NCBI GenBank assembly: GCA_016630955.3
Contig: CM049988.1
Location: forward strand, 2,480,001 to 2,544,000
From: Didymella arachidicola
Lineage: Eukaryota; Ascomycota; Dothideomycetes; Pleosporales; Didymellaceae
Direction of reading: 5' to 3'
Length of the DNA stretch: 64,000 nt
Position numbers and translations under genes: made by a program. The notes beneath the pieces are model-generated. The model searched no databases and had not been told where the DNA came from. It saw only the letters and a program-made list of their open reading frames with translations. Shown here one piece after another: positions 21,506 to 33,695 of this stretch (position 1 is its first letter; every line of letters starts with the position of its first letter).

Positions 21506-24500
21506 TCACAACTCGTCGTCGTCCATCTCAGAAGGCTTGAGCAGACCGCCAACCTTCAGGGCACGCTCACGCTCCTCGTCCTTTGCCTGCTTGGCGGCTT
21601 GCTCGCGTTCCTCGGCGAACAGCTCAGCATTGTCACCAGAGAACTCCTTCAAGGAGATGAGGAAGTCTCGCAGTATGACCTTGAAGCGATTCAAATCGGA
21701 GTTGGTAGCAAAGAGTCCGTCAATGAACGATGCAATCTGAGCAGTCTGCAGGTTGGGGAAGGCAGTCGCCAACAAGTTACCAACAAAGTTCCGCAGGAAT
21801 TCACGGTTTGTTGTACCAGCGGGGGCCATGTCTGGTGAGGTGTAAATGGGGCCTCGCAGCTTGTCCGAGTCCACCAGCCAGAACATCTTCGCCAACAGCA
21901 TAGCTTGCGACTTGAAGCCTGCCTTGTGGTCGCTATCGGTGACAACGAAGAACACGTCCTGGAGGATGGTGGTAAAGAATGTCTGGAAGAAAGCGTTGCA
22001 GGTCTGCTCGTCGGTCTCGGACATATTCGAGACAAGCTCGAAGCACATGGAAAGACCAGCGCTCTCGACTTCGCGGTTGTCGTGCTTGCTGGCCCACATG
22101 CACGAGTCGATGACAAACTTGAAGGAGCGGGCGTCTAGTCGTAGCAGCGCAGGGAAGCAGCGCAAGTTGATGGTGCGGAGGAGCTTGAAGAACTCGACAC
22201 GGTGTTCTGGGTACTCGGAGAAATCCTTGTTGATCATGTCCAGCGTGCATTCGAAGACGCTGTCCATGATATTGATGATCTGGTCCTCCATCATGCTCTG
22301 CGCAAAGTCAGCAAAAGTCTCAGCTATGGCTGAGCGAGACCAACAAAGTGTTTGCTAGTCTTGGGTGTCCAACGTACATGTAGCTTATTGATGATCGTAG
22401 TCATAACATTCAGGACCTCAGCCTCGCGAGCATCAGGGACGTTGTTCTTGTAGTCGATCAGAACAGCTTCGAGAAGTTTAGGAACGATATTGTTGTGAAT
22501 CATCTCAAGATCGTCAGCCTTCTCGACATATGTGTTGATGAGCTTGAGAATCTCCTTCTTGATCGTGCGCAGACCGCGAACCTTGGGCATCTTGGTCGCA
22601 ATGTTGCCTTCACGCTGAACAGCCTCGTCGATCAACTGTGAACTAGCGCGATACATTGTCAGCATGTCGAAGTAAATTCGCCCGATCTGTGGGTAGAAGT
22701 ATGAGCCGATCGAGCCGCAAGCCGCGACGTTGGTCTTCATGATGTTTCCAACGATCTTGATGACTTCAGAGTCTTGCAAGCATGCAGGATTCTGGTTGGC
22801 CTGCGCAATGATGTTGTCCCACTGTCGTAGTGTTAGCTCATACCTTGGTGATTGCTCGTAGCACTTACGGCTGAGTTGGGGAGAGCCATCAGATCATGAA
22901 TCAGGCGCTCCTGCATGCCCTTCTGCCCCTGTGCGCTGATCATGTAGCCGCAAGCCTCGTAGAAGGTGTGCACCTGCTGAGGCGAGAGATCGGCAGTAAT
23001 TTTCCTCAGGTTTCGTACGATTTCGTCGATGAACGGCTCGTTCTCGCCCGGCTGGAGCGCAACAAAGTGTCGCCGACACTTGTTGGCAATTTTGATGAAT
23101 GTGTCGCAAGCCATGTCCTGAACACCCTCGTGCGTCTCGTGCATGAACTCAAAGAGCTTGTTGACAACAGTCTTCAAGAACTTCCAGTGTGCCTTGAGGA
23201 AGCGAGGGTACTGGCCGACGATGTACATGATGTTACTCGCAACAACGGCCTTGTTATCCTTGCCTCGCTTCATCTCCGTAAGACCAAGGAGATCCTTAAT
23301 GACCGTGACTAGGAAGCGCTTCTCGGTTTCCTCGTTCATGGCACCGGAGATAGACCCAATCGCCCAGCAGAGGGTGTTGCAGTTCGCCCACGACCACTCA
23401 GACCCATCTACCTGGCGAGCCAGCTTCTCAGACATGATCTGTTCGGTGTCGTTAACATCCAAATGTGTCAGGAAGACCAAGCACTCGCGAGTTGACTTGT
23501 AGAGCTGGATGGTGTCGCTCTCCTTGACGAATTCGCGCACGATTTCACCCTCATCATTTTCGACGATGAGAACTTCCTCTGGCCTGACCATCTTCTCAAT
23601 CATGACAGTGCGCAGGTTCGACAAGATCTCGGTATACTTGTTCTTACGCAGAGGATAGTTCGCCATCATCGAGGGGTCGCGGCTGCCGGCGGTGATGCCC
23701 ATGTTCAACAGAGGGTTCATATCGGTGATCGGAAGCGCCTGCATCTCGTCGTAAAGCTCAGAAACGAGCTTCGTCCAGTACTCCAGGCAGATCTTGAAGA
23801 TCTCGCGGTCGTCGATCTGACTGATCCGGATGAGGTAGAAGTGGCCGTGTGTGAGGAAGTCCTTGTTCATGAGGTTTTCGATAACAGCCAAGTGCGACGT
23901 GAAGAAATTTGTCAGGAATAGCGCCAAATTCAGCACAAACTCCTGATCCCTGCTGTTGCTAGATGCGTAGGTCTGCTTGAGATCCAAGGAGAGGGGGATG
24001 ATCTTCGAGATGGCAGTCAAGGTTTCTGTGAACATCTGGACAAGCTTGTCGTCATAAGCTGGCTCAGTGTGGAGGCCTGCGATCTCTGTCAAGCACTTCA
24101 ATGTGATGTTGCGGAACTCAGGGACTTCGAGGAAACGGCTGCGCAGAGTCTCGATGAGGCTCTGACCGCTGGGTGGTGTCTCGAAGATGTAGCCCAGAGG
24201 AATCCAGTTGAGGAAGCGCAGTAATGTCTCGAGGGTCGCCTTGATGAGAGAAGCCTCGGTTGCTGTGCGCAGGACCTCCGAGCACAGCTGATAGATCGAG
24301 GTGAACTCGTCGCACATGCTCTGCTTGAGCTCCCTGCGCTTTGTTGAAGTCATCTGCTCCTCCGAGTAGTCGAAAACCTCTTCCGACAGCAGTCTCAGGA
24401 TGACCATGTTGTTTTCGCAGATTCCCAGCCCGCTGTGACACGACGAGATGATCTCGTTTATGAATGTTGGCCAGTTGTGTGGCCACTCCTGCTTCAGGAC

Positions 24501-25068
24501 GGAGACGAGGACGAGGTTCAGCTTGTTGAGCAGGGTGCGTTCGGAGCGGCGGCGGTCGTCATCGTTCGAGAGCTGGATGATGAAGTTGACAATGAAGTTG
24601 CGGATGCCTATCGCTGTGAGCAAAGCTTCGCGTCGGTCGTAGAAGTACGGCATACCTTGACACTGGTCGCGAGGAAGGACCTTCCACCTTGTCATGATCA
24701 CATTGTCGAGCACCTGCAGGCCGAGGTCTGGTGATTGTTAGCCATCTTCCGAACGCCGCTGGCTCGGCGACTCTACGCACACTTGGTCTGGGGATACTGC
24801 GCATCCGAGAGGATCTTATCGACTAGGAGCCATGCATCCGGGTTCTCTTTGAACTGTGGCACAGTCAGGGAATCGCTTGGTGTCGCACAAAAGAGCCTCG
24901 CCTACCTGGTTCAGCGTCGCCTGAGCTTGTTTTTGCTGCAGAAAGGGTGTTGTTAGCTTCCGCCCTACTTTGCGCGCCGTAGCACGCTGCTTCGTCACGT
25001 ACTGTGTCGCCGCGGCCCTCGTAGAAGGCGCGCACTGTGGCGTCGAGCTCCTCAATGGACATGGACAT
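21506..25068 (-). CDS. crm1: Exportin-1 (CRM1), nuclear export receptor
   Basis: Seven exons: 25068-25003, 24935-24906, 24853-24781, 24727-24656, 24607-22869, 22821-22378 and 22297-21506, giving 1071 aa (fission yeast Crm1 is 1078). With Ran-GTP it binds leucine-rich nuclear export signals and carries proteins and RNPs out of the nucleus. The N-terminal importin-beta region reads FKENPDAWLLVDKIL then KYLGLQVLDNVIMTRWKVLP. The cargo-binding groove region contains NTLCWAIGSISGAMNEETEK, with the reactive cysteine (about residue 494) that leptomycin B attacks in sensitive species, so sensitivity is predicted. The C terminus has the conserved acidic end. Intron 4 (24655-24608, 48 nt) has no in-frame stop and is easy to miss; removing it restores DQCQGIRNFIVNF. 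The two tiny 5' exons (66 and 30 nt) are supported by frame and motif continuity. Confidence 0.96.
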
Positions 25069-25670
25069 GGCGGGCGGCTTCGCTGTGGGGACAGCTCCCT
25101 ATCTGGTTCGCGTGTAGACTGATGGCCCCAAGAAGCGCTGCAGCGGACGCAGGGCGTGTGGAATGTTGTTGTGGCAGGTGGCGGAGCGGCGTGGGCAGCT
25201 AGGGCGCGTGGGTTGGGTGCCTGCAGAGGTGCAAGAAGACGAGGTGGGGCACGTCGGACGGAGCAAGGCTGCGGGCAAGCACCGGCGATGGCAGCAGGGG
25301 GAGAGATGAGGAGCGGCGAGTGTGCGGTGATTCCAATGCGAAGCGGTACAGCGCGCTGCTTGTCGTCTCAAGCTTGGTGTTGGGTTGGCGTGCGTTGGCA
25401 AAGTACAAAAGCACGATGAGGAGACGCGCCCGGGTGCTGCAATGTCCTTTGATGCCGAGACCCTAGTATCAATCAAAAGACCCACGCGCAAAGCGTAACC
25501 TCACCGCACATCGCACGATTTCACCGAGTTCCACTGTATTACTAATACTGTTGAATGCAGAACCTATCTATAATTCACGAAAGAGCGCTGGGTATCACTC
25601 GACGTATCGCTAACAATCCTGTAAGAACGCCCAAAACAAACACTGCAACGCCTCTATGTACCGGTTGGAT
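25069..25670. other. Promoter region of CRM1 / 3' region of kelch gene
   Basis: About 600 bp between two minus-strand genes. No coding sequence is recognised. Confidence 0.55.
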
Positions 25671-28227
25671 CTATGTATGATCGACTTCCACGAAGCGTCC
25701 ATATTTCGGTTTTCTTTGGGTTTGCAAGCTATTCTCATATGTTCCATTGTCATTCGGGGACTGTGCGTAGCCTGACTGCGCATCGCTAGGGACTGGAGCC
25801 GGCCGCGCGTAAAATTGTGTAGGTGTTGGCATCGTACTGACTGGAGATATTATGGGCGTTTGATATGCAACCTCACGGGGTGGTGGGTAGTATAACTGCG
25901 CTTCTGGAGGAGGAGCGTACGAGGGGTGGCCAGGCGGCCTTGGAGAGGGAGTGTTTTGACGCGAGTATCGAGTATCCATAGTCGAAAATTGCGTGTGCTC
26001 GTAAGAAGGAGATCGGGCGTGCAGAGTCGGTGGGTAGGCCGGCTGCGCGTAGTCGGGGGCGTACGGAGAGCCATGAGGCGTAGTGTGCGGCGGAGATCCA
26101 CATGCAGATGACTGCTGCGTGTACGCGGAGTGCGGAGAGTGCAATGATGTGATCCCAGAATATGGCGAGTACTGCTCTCGCTGCTGATGCACAGGCATAT
26201 ATTTGCCCATTTCATTCGCTGGCAGCTCTTGTGGTGGTATGGTAATACCCAGTTCGACCGGAGGTGGCAGTTCCGCGGGCTGTCCTTCCCTCTTTTTCTT
26301 TGACTTCTTCTTGCGATGCAAGCAGCAGAGGATCAGACACAAGATGACAATCAGTCCAGCAAGGCCTCCCACGACACCACCTGCTATCGCGCCTACTTTG
26401 CTCTTGCTTGAGCTCCCAGAGGGAGTGCTGGTGCTAGATGGCAATGTACGGGTCGGCTTCCGCGTGACCGAAGGTGCCTGAAGTGTGTAGTACACGGCTA
26501 GGTCAGGATTACCCCAGGAAGCCGGCGCTGTCTTGGTTGCTCCGCCTGTAGGTCTACAATTTGTCAGCCACGAAGAATTCCCATCCGTCGTTGGCGATAC
26601 GTACCCTCCTCCAATCGCGGATATGACTGGCGTTGGTACAAGGTATGTTGAGAGCTCTGGGTCATACTTATCCCACAAAGCCTTCTTTTCGCCATTGTAG
26701 CCGAGAATCATATTGTGCTGTCCCTGGACATCGGGAGAGTCGCAAAAATCGGCATCATTGCTTGGAAACCAACCACCGATGATGATCATCTGGTCTCGGT
26801 TAACGGTGTTGGCACTGCAGCCTCCATGTGGATACGGTCCGGTGCTGTTGTCCATAGGGAACGCCTTTATCCATGTAAACGATGGTATGGTCAGGATGTA
26901 GGAATCATCATAGGCGAGTGTCCCATTGAAACCGTATCCACCATAAAGGTAACTATACGACAGTCAGGTTGAGTATGATCTAGATGACCAAAGCGTGCTC
27001 ACATATTATATGAAGACTGGTCATCGGCCCAGGTAATACCGGAACAGAACTGACGGCGAGGTTCAGGAATCTCGCCAGTAGCAGTCTGGATGTACCATTT
27101 CGATGACTGGACATCATACATGTGAATTTGCTGTAGGAGATTAGCAACCCATCACCCCTTTGAGACGAGGAGCTTCAACATACACTCATATTTGCCTGTA
27201 GCATGTTAGTTGGTTTGCAGGCAGAATGTTTTGGTGCAGACTTACGGGCAACGTGGTGCCGTTCTGACCCGCGTCCTCAATGCCACCAAAGTACACCAGC
27301 AGGCCGTTGTCTGACACAGGTACGTAGACCATCTGACCTTCGGCTCGTCCTATATTGTCATAAGGTCCGCTGTTGTTGGATAGGGTCCCTGTGGTGTAGT
27401 CGAAGCGGACCAGATCGGCGGTAGCGACTTGAGATCCCGTCCACGTTGGGTCAGTCTGATTACTTTTGTACCCTCCGAAGTAGAACCCCAAGCCCAGATC
27501 TTCAATGTGTGTGCCGGCGCCGTAGGCTACACGAGATATAGTAGAGACGCCAGATGTCTTGTTCGCAGTCTGATTCCATTGATCGAGCAGTACATCGTAG
27601 CTCCACATGCTGAACTCGGTGGGAGTGCCATTCGTGAACGCTCCACCGAATTGATAAAAGCATTTGTTGACTTCATCAGGCCAAAGGATTCCACCAGACA
27701 CACTCGGTATTTCGGCAGGTTTCGAGAGATTTGAGTACTGATAGGGTTGGCCATACGATGTTGACGCATTAAGGTCACTAAAGATCAACGCGGTATCTGG
27801 GGTAGGATCAGTATGTGAAGATCTGGAAAGTAAAGAGAGCTTACTCGTATAATTGACATTCTCCATGTTCCAATCGATCATACCTCCATCGATGTACAAT
27901 CTCCCATTGACCTGCGCGGTCGAATGACCCCATCGCCGGCAGCTGTTTCAGGTCAGCGACGTGCACGCAAAGCGCGACAAGACAACATAAGTGAAGACAA
28001 GAGTCGCGTGCATGGCCCAAGACAGCTCATGTGAGACTGTCGAGTTCAAGCTGTCCGTGCCGATAAACTTGGGAATATTGCTTGCTCTGGAGGCGCTGGC
28101 GCAACGCCCGATCTGTCTCGATCACGCAGTACTGGACGAATACCTACAAGTCAACGATGGGGTCTTTCTGGCGAGACCGCCCAATAAGACTAGATGCTAC
28201 AAACAGGCATCGTCGAAGACGTGCCAT
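25671..28227 (-). CDS. Kelch-repeat single-pass membrane protein
   Basis: Seven exons are proposed: 28227-28148, 27942-27845, 27796-27246, 27195-27184, 27130-27003, 26952-26605 and 26553-25671, giving 699 aa. Residues 1 to about 16 (MARLRRCLFVASSLIG) may be a signal sequence. The luminal/extracellular part holds kelch blades: DFCRRWGHSTAQVNGRLYIDGG, NYTNTALIFSDLN, GGILWPDEVNKCFYQFGG, LLVYFGGIEDAG, IYLYGGYGFNG and DQMIIIGGW. A Ser/Thr-rich stalk, one membrane helix (about 459-484, VGAIAGGVVGGLAGLIVILC) and a basic KKKSKKKR stop-transfer follow. The cytosolic tail is long and Pro/Tyr/Gln-rich. Exon 4 is only 12 nt (GCAAATATGAGT), joining TTLP to ANMS to QIHMYDV. The 205-nt first intron is long for this window, so exon 1 is the least certain part. 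Fungal homologues are cell-surface proteins of unknown function. Confidence 0.8.
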
Positions 28228-29755
28228 CATACGCATTCATGACGCTTTGGAATCGGTAGGCATACGGTGCACACTGTGGGGAGTCAAGAGTAACGGAAAG
28301 GAGAAGCTCCGCGGTTGGCAGGTTAATCGCTGCTGTCCAGCTCAGCCGTGCAGGGCTGATGGAAGGATGCTCTAGCGGCCGACGCCATGCTCTTCCGCGA
28401 TTCGTAGCGGTGCCGGGGCGATCATATTGAATGCTGACCGTTGCGCGACGCGCGTGGTGGCCGCCGGGTAAACTCCGCTTGAGCCAAGCTGCTGGTTGTC
28501 CAAAGCTGTGAGACATCTGCATCGATAGCGCCGTGCAAACCGAGATACGAGGCGCGAGAGCTCCTTTCTTGGCTGCACTTCATCATAGCATAGGGGATAC
28601 GAGATCGCTCCACCTAGCGACGATGGCTTGAGGCTCGGCGTGAACACTTCGAGCTGGTGAGACAGATAGAAACCTGCAGAACTGCAGTCGCTGGAGTGGT
28701 TGGCGAATCAGTAGTTCAGGGCGTTTAGAAGCAGCGAATCGCAGCGCAGTAACCATGTTGAGTCGAGGGCCGCCGCTCGTCAGCCGCTGCTTATGCAGCT
28801 TGCGCTGGCACGACGGTCTTGTCCTGCTTCTTCCGGAGTTTCGCACAGCAGAAGTGCGGGGATCTTCGACCGTGCTCCACCGTGCTCAGAAAATTGCCGA
28901 GCCTGTCACCTCTGCGAAGCCTCCGCATCTAGCCATCGAGATTGTACGACAATCGTCCGTCGTGCGCACGGACAGAGGGTTCAGCAGAAAGGAGACAGGG
29001 ATCGATATTGGCTCACTCAGCACTGCAAAGGCAAGCTGAAGGCGGCAATCTGATTTCTACTTGTGAAGAACGAGGGTGCGACACATCATGACGAGAAGGC
29101 AGGCATCTTGTCATCGTCATATGGAGCTGCAGATATAGACGCAGTAACATGGGCGAAGATCACGATGTATTGGCGAAAATATCAGGTATGTTGGCCTAAA
29201 GCGAACCCGGAGCTCCAATACCGACTCGAAAGTCGACGCGAGCGAACTTCAGGATTAGAACGGCTGTGCAATTCCTCTGGGTTCTCCTGGAATTAAGGCA
29301 TTTTCCATGTAATTGGGAATAACCTTAGGGTTATAGGAGACCGTTGACAATATGTGAGGAAAGGAAGCACGCGTCAAACTCGAATTTTGAGGGGATTCGC
29401 GTGGGGCTTGGCGCGCTAGTCTCAAAGGGAGATGTCAGGGCTCGAGGTCAATGGTCGGACGAGAAGAGACAGGCATGATAAAGAGATCTTTCTATCTCGT
29501 ACTCCATGCTGTGTACTGTTCGCATTAATCTGCGCTCTCTCGCTCTCGGAGATGTCTGCCCTGTCTGTGATGCAAGCACAGCTGCTACGCATGTGCATCG
29601 TCGAGAAGAACGTCTGGTTCATTGCTTTCACAGCCGGCGCTCATTTCCGCGACTCGGAGCTTGTGTTCTCGCTCACGGAAGACGGTATCCGCCATGATTG
29701 CAAGTCTGGCTGGTGCTGCCTTTGACTTCATAACATCTCGTAGCCGCATTCAAGT
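28228..29755. other. Intergenic region with one weak presequence-like frame
   Basis: About 1.5 kb between the kelch start and the DAD2 3' end, both on the minus strand. Apart from the minus-strand frame at 28583-28756 (separate entry), nothing is recognised. Confidence 0.45.
28583..28756 (-). other. Short open frame resembling a mitochondrial presequence
   Basis: From an ATG at 28756 the frame reads MVTALRFAASKRPELLIRQ and soon RFLSVSPARS. It is rich in Arg, Ser and Ala with no acidic residues for about 38 codons, as in mitochondrial targeting signals with an R-x-F/L-S cleavage site. It stops at 28583 and no second exon could be joined with confidence. It may be the first exon of a small gene, a relic, or chance. 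Confidence 0.2.
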
Positions 29756-30312
29756 TCATTCTGCTGCTGCGGCTACTCCAACATTGGCCTGCTCGATGAC
29801 AGCGGGCGCGTGCTGTGTTGGAATGCGCACCAGAGTCTGTGGTAGTGGAGGTTCCGACTCTTGCTTTGCCTCTGCCTCATCCTCTTCCTTGGGCTTGGGA
29901 AGCATCGCTAGTCCTGGTCAGATCGTGCACAAGTTCCACGAAAATGTAACACTTACTTGAAGCCATATTGATCGCTCGAAGCACATTATGCCAGTTCGAA
30001 AGCACTGCCGCAACAGCTGAGGGGACTTGTTAGCAAATTCACAGGACGCAGCGTTGTGTTTGAAAGGCCAACGCCTGCGCAAGTTTGCAAGCAACACAAC
30101 GCACCTTCTGTTCCATCAGAGAGGGTCTGTAACTTATCAGCAAGCATCTGCATCTGGTCTGCGAGACCTCCGCTAAGTGCCTGTAAGTCCTTGAGGTTGG
30201 CAAGCTCAGTCTTCTTGTCTGCGATCTTCTGCTGCAGAAAAGTCGACTGTTGCGATGCGCCCATCGACTGGCCACGCAGATGCGAGGGCACGGGGCGAGA
30301 GAAGTTGGACAT
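29756..30312 (-). CDS. dad2: DASH/DAM1 complex subunit Dad2
   Basis: Exons 30312-30105, 30016-29957 and 29907-29756 give 139 aa (yeast Dad2 is 133). Dad2 is a core subunit of the DASH/Dam1 ring that couples kinetochores to microtubule plus ends. The Dad2 signature is intact: an N-terminal coiled coil (STFLQQKIADKKTELANLKD, LSGGLADQMQMLADKLQTL), then SDGTEAVAAVLSNWHNVLRAI and the C-terminal PLPQTLVRIPTQHAP. For exon 3, two nearby acceptors keep frame (ASTMLPKP or ASRLAMLPKP); the first fits homologues better. The gene is divergent from shugoshin, with 268 bp between start codons. Confidence 0.93.
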
Positions 30313-30580
30313 GACTGATGTTTGGTTTTGCCTCTGGGTCTGCTGTTGTCGAGGTGCGCGTACCCTTCGAAGATTCACGTGTTGTCGTGGAGTGGGCCCA
30401 TAGTGGAGCCGGAACACAAACGGCTAGCTCACCGTTGCTAGGTAAACAACGCCCGCAGCTTTTCGACTATGACGAAGACCAGACGGAAACAACGAACGAC
30501 ACACCACTTGGAGCGTCCCGCGCCGCCGCCGCCAACACCTCACCGACTATCATCAGCCTCTACATACCTACCCAGCGCAG
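30313..30580. promoter_or_regulatory. Shared divergent promoter of DAD2 and shugoshin
   Basis: Only 268 bp separate the two ATGs. The stretch contains one CACGTG palindrome (30376-30381) and no obvious MluI cell-cycle box (ACGCGT). Co-regulation of the two chromosome-segregation genes is an inference from the head-to-head layout. Confidence 0.55.
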
Positions 30581-32785
30581 ATGGCGCGCTTGAACGAGCC
30601 GCCGGTGGCTGCTCCTCAGCCGTCGGCCGACAATATCGAAGTCGTCAAGCGTCGCTTCCTCAGGCAGAATCGCGAACTGGCAAAGTGCGTGCGATTGATT
30701 CGCACAGCGAATTGGATCGATGTTGACACAGGACAGGACCAACTCGCAGCAGTCCATGCGCATCCGCATCCTCGAAAGCGATTGTTCACGCCTTCTCGCC
30801 GAGAACCTGGCCCTCCGCGAGCGCGCAATGCACCTCCAGCACACAGTCGACAAGCATTCCACCAGCCTCTCGTTTGAAAATATCGACGCCGTTCGATCGC
30901 AATTGGAAGCGAAGATGCAGGAGCTTGGGAGCTTGGTGGCTTCGCTGGGCCAGCCGAAGCAGCCTGAGCGACGGCGCAAGAGCCAGCTGGCCAGGCATCG
31001 TCCGCAGGAGAGGAATTTTCGGAGTGGGCTCTGCATCCAAGAAGTCGAGGACCACATGATGCCCACCATCGATGAGGCTCGAGACTACCCACGACGCACC
31101 ATGAACGCACACGAGATCCGGAACATGCTGGAAGACGCCGAAAGCCAATCGCCTGACCTCGGCCCCCCGCCATCGTCAAGTTTTGAGGTTGAAGAGCCTA
31201 TTGCATTCAATCAAAACAATGAGGTGGAACAGCAAATGGAGGATGTGCCGGCTGCAGCGGCGCCTGCAGAGGGTGAGCTAGCTGAGGACGAACCTGCCTT
31301 ACCGCTGAATTTGGAGACGCGGAAGAAGCGAAGAGAAAGTGGACCCAAGCTTAGCATCCGCCGCATCTCTGTCTTTGAGTCACCGGAAGAAGTCAAGGAG
31401 AAGCCTGGCAAACTTCCTCGCACTGGAGCTAAGAGGAAGTTCAGTGTGCAGCAGGACGAGGATATACCAGAGGCGCAAGACGACGACTTCAATTTCAACC
31501 GCAAGATCACGCAGGACGTCGAGACAGATGAGAATGAAGAGCTCCGAGCCGCATCACCACCGAGGCCGGTCCTCACTAACAGTAAGTCAGATGAAATAGT
31601 ACGCACATGCAAAGACTAACGCAATCAGGGTCCGTCAACACTGATCCTGTATTGTCGCCAAAGAAGCAAAAGTCATCCGCCAAGGAGAAGGAGAAGCCGG
31701 AGAAGAAGAAGCTGCCCAGCGTAACTGCCCGAGCTCGCCAGCGTCTTCCAATCACCAGGACAATCACACCTCCTGAGGTCCCAATGCTGCCAGCGCCGGA
31801 GCCTGTGGCTATTGCGGAGATAAATCTTGACTCACTACCACCCAAAACTCCCGCAGCTGATGTCCTCTTCTCGCCACCCTCCACAGAACCCTCGACGTCG
31901 CGCGCGGACAACAAGGATACCCCTCCGCCCGGCGACGTGACATCAGGAAACCAAACAGGACAAGCCGGACGTCCTTCTCGCAGAGCGCGCCCACAAGTTA
32001 GCTACAAAGAGCCCAGTTTGGCTGTAAAGATGCGCCGTGAAGGCAAGATGGCCGATGCCATCGTGCCGCAAACGGAACGAAGGACAAGCGTAGAGATTCA
32101 ACTGGCACCACTTACGACTGGGAGGGTACCGATCAAGCGGGAGGGAGAAGAAGACGCTGAAGCGGGAAGTCCATTGCGCGAGAAGCTGGATAGGCGTGAG
32201 AATGCTACTTCTTTAGAACAACCCGACTTCAGCAAATCGACGTCCTCGAGGGCCATTGCTGCCTTGATCGAGCAAACCAGCACCGCCAATCGGAGAATTT
32301 CCGCGAATTTCGCAGGAAGAACAGCGGACGAGCCGGTGTCAGGACCTGTTAAGCCTGCCGAGCCTGCTGAGCCTGCTGAGCCAGTTATAAAGGATGAAGC
32401 AGTTGAGAACGACAACCTTGCCATCTATGACTTCGACGAATCGTCGCCAGCCGAGGCTGCGCCGCCACGCTCCGGCCTTGTTAAAGTAGTGCGCAGTGCC
32501 CGGCGGCACTCCTCCGTGCCTGCATCCACTACTATTGAGACCCAGAAGATAGACACATCCGCCCCAGCCCTACACAAGCGTACAGGCAGCGGTACGATCA
32601 AAAGTACCAGTACAACCAGCCTCGCAAGGACTACGTCCGCTGCAAGGCTGAATGCAAAGAAGGCATCTACAACAGCGTCTGAGTCTGGAAATTATGCAGC
32701 AGCGACAGAAGCTGAGAAGTCGAGTGCCACGAGCTCACTGCGAGCGGAGAGGATTGCAAGTCGAAGGAAGAGCATGATGCTTTAG
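30581..32785 (+). CDS. sgo1: Shugoshin, centromeric cohesin protector
   Basis: Exons 30581-30684, 30737-31581 and 31629-32785 give 701 aa. Shugoshin recruits PP2A and the chromosomal passenger complex to centromeres and shields cohesin from separase. The N-terminal coiled coil (about 20-80) carries the family motif: VKRRFLRQNRELAKTNSQQS then RIRILESDCSRLLAENLALRE. Near residues 429-455 lies the basic SGO C-terminal motif GRPSRRARPQVSYKEPSLAVKMRR, which binds phosphorylated H2A in characterised members. The intervening region is disordered, with acidic patches, RKKRRES-type basic stretches and a short KPAEPAEPAEP repeat. Both intron donors (GTGCGT and GTAAGT) are normal. The first exon is joined through ELAK, a typical position for this family. 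Confidence 0.94.
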
Positions 32786-32970
32786 GCGAGCAGCAGCGGC
32801 GACGGAGACTGCTAGCAAGCAAAACATCGTAATCCAACAATTGGAACCCAAAGGCGAACAGCGTGTCGCGCGATATCTCGACCTCAAGTTATGTTTCAGA
32901 GGCATTATACCATTCACTTGAACACACACCACTTCAAAATAGTGTCATTGCCCTCGTGACTTCCCTGTTG

Positions 32971-33695
32971 TTAGGATCGTAGCTGCTGCAATTCACTCAT
33001 GTCCACAACCCTCAACTCCCTCCGCGCCCACAGTATGACAGCCAACACAAGCCCCGGCAAATACCCACCCCCAACCATCATCCCTTCCCTCCACTCTCTC
33101 CCCTGATACAGCTCCGCAAGTGCCAATATCCCGCAGACAGCCCCGTTACCAGGCACTACATACCGTGCCAGCACCTCCTGTACCTCGTCCGACAACCACG
33201 GCACATCCACCTTCTCCTCCCTCCTCGCCGATACCATTGCACTGCTCAGCCCGTACCCGCCCACGGCTTTCCGTTTCTCCCTCTCTGTCTGCCTACCAAT
33301 CTCGTGCCCACCAATCTCGTGCCCATCGACCAGTATCCCCGCACTCCGCGGCGGTAACGGGAGGTAGTACAGTGTATACGTGCTCGCGGCCAGACTTGCC
33401 AGCGCAAGCAGACTCGAGACGGTGTTCTTCGATAGCGCGAAAAGGTTCGGGAGCGTGAAGAGAAAGATTGTGGCGGGGAAGATGAGGAGGAGGTGCGTGT
33501 AGAGGCGTGTTGAAGTTGTGTCGCGTGTGTGCAGGGTGGTGAGGAGGGTGGCGCGATCTAAGGTGTGTGAGCAGAGTGCGTTAGTACTGCGGATCAAATC
33601 GAAATACCTTGGGCGTCTAGGCCGGCTTCCACTGTGTCTTCGTCGTCTGAGGAGTCGGGGTAGTGGAATGTTTTGCGGATGCGGGTCGTTGCCAT
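32971..33695 (-). CDS. Conserved small membrane protein of unknown function
   Basis: Exons 33695-33608 and 33557-32971 give 224 aa. The N terminus is hydrophilic and acidic (MATTRIRKTFHYPDSSDDEDTVEAGLDAQD), followed by two clear membrane segments (about 47-66, LLLIFPATIFLFTLPNLF, and about 72-92, SSLLALASLAASTYTLYYL), a loop, and hydrophobic stretches near the C terminus (GNGAVCGILALAELY, GYLPGLVLAVILWA). The splice is supported by frame and by continuity of the helical N-terminal region (AQDRATLLTTLHTRDT). A short tandem duplication in the loop gives EIGGHEIG. I do not recognise a named family, so no function is assigned. Confidence 0.7.

Noticed and set aside
27941..28012. Alternative first exon for the kelch gene starting MHATLVFTYVVLSRF
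   Set aside because: Joining it to CRRWGH would need an intron of only 24 nt, too short for fungal spliceosomes; the exon at 28227-28148 gives DFCRRWGH with a normal donor.
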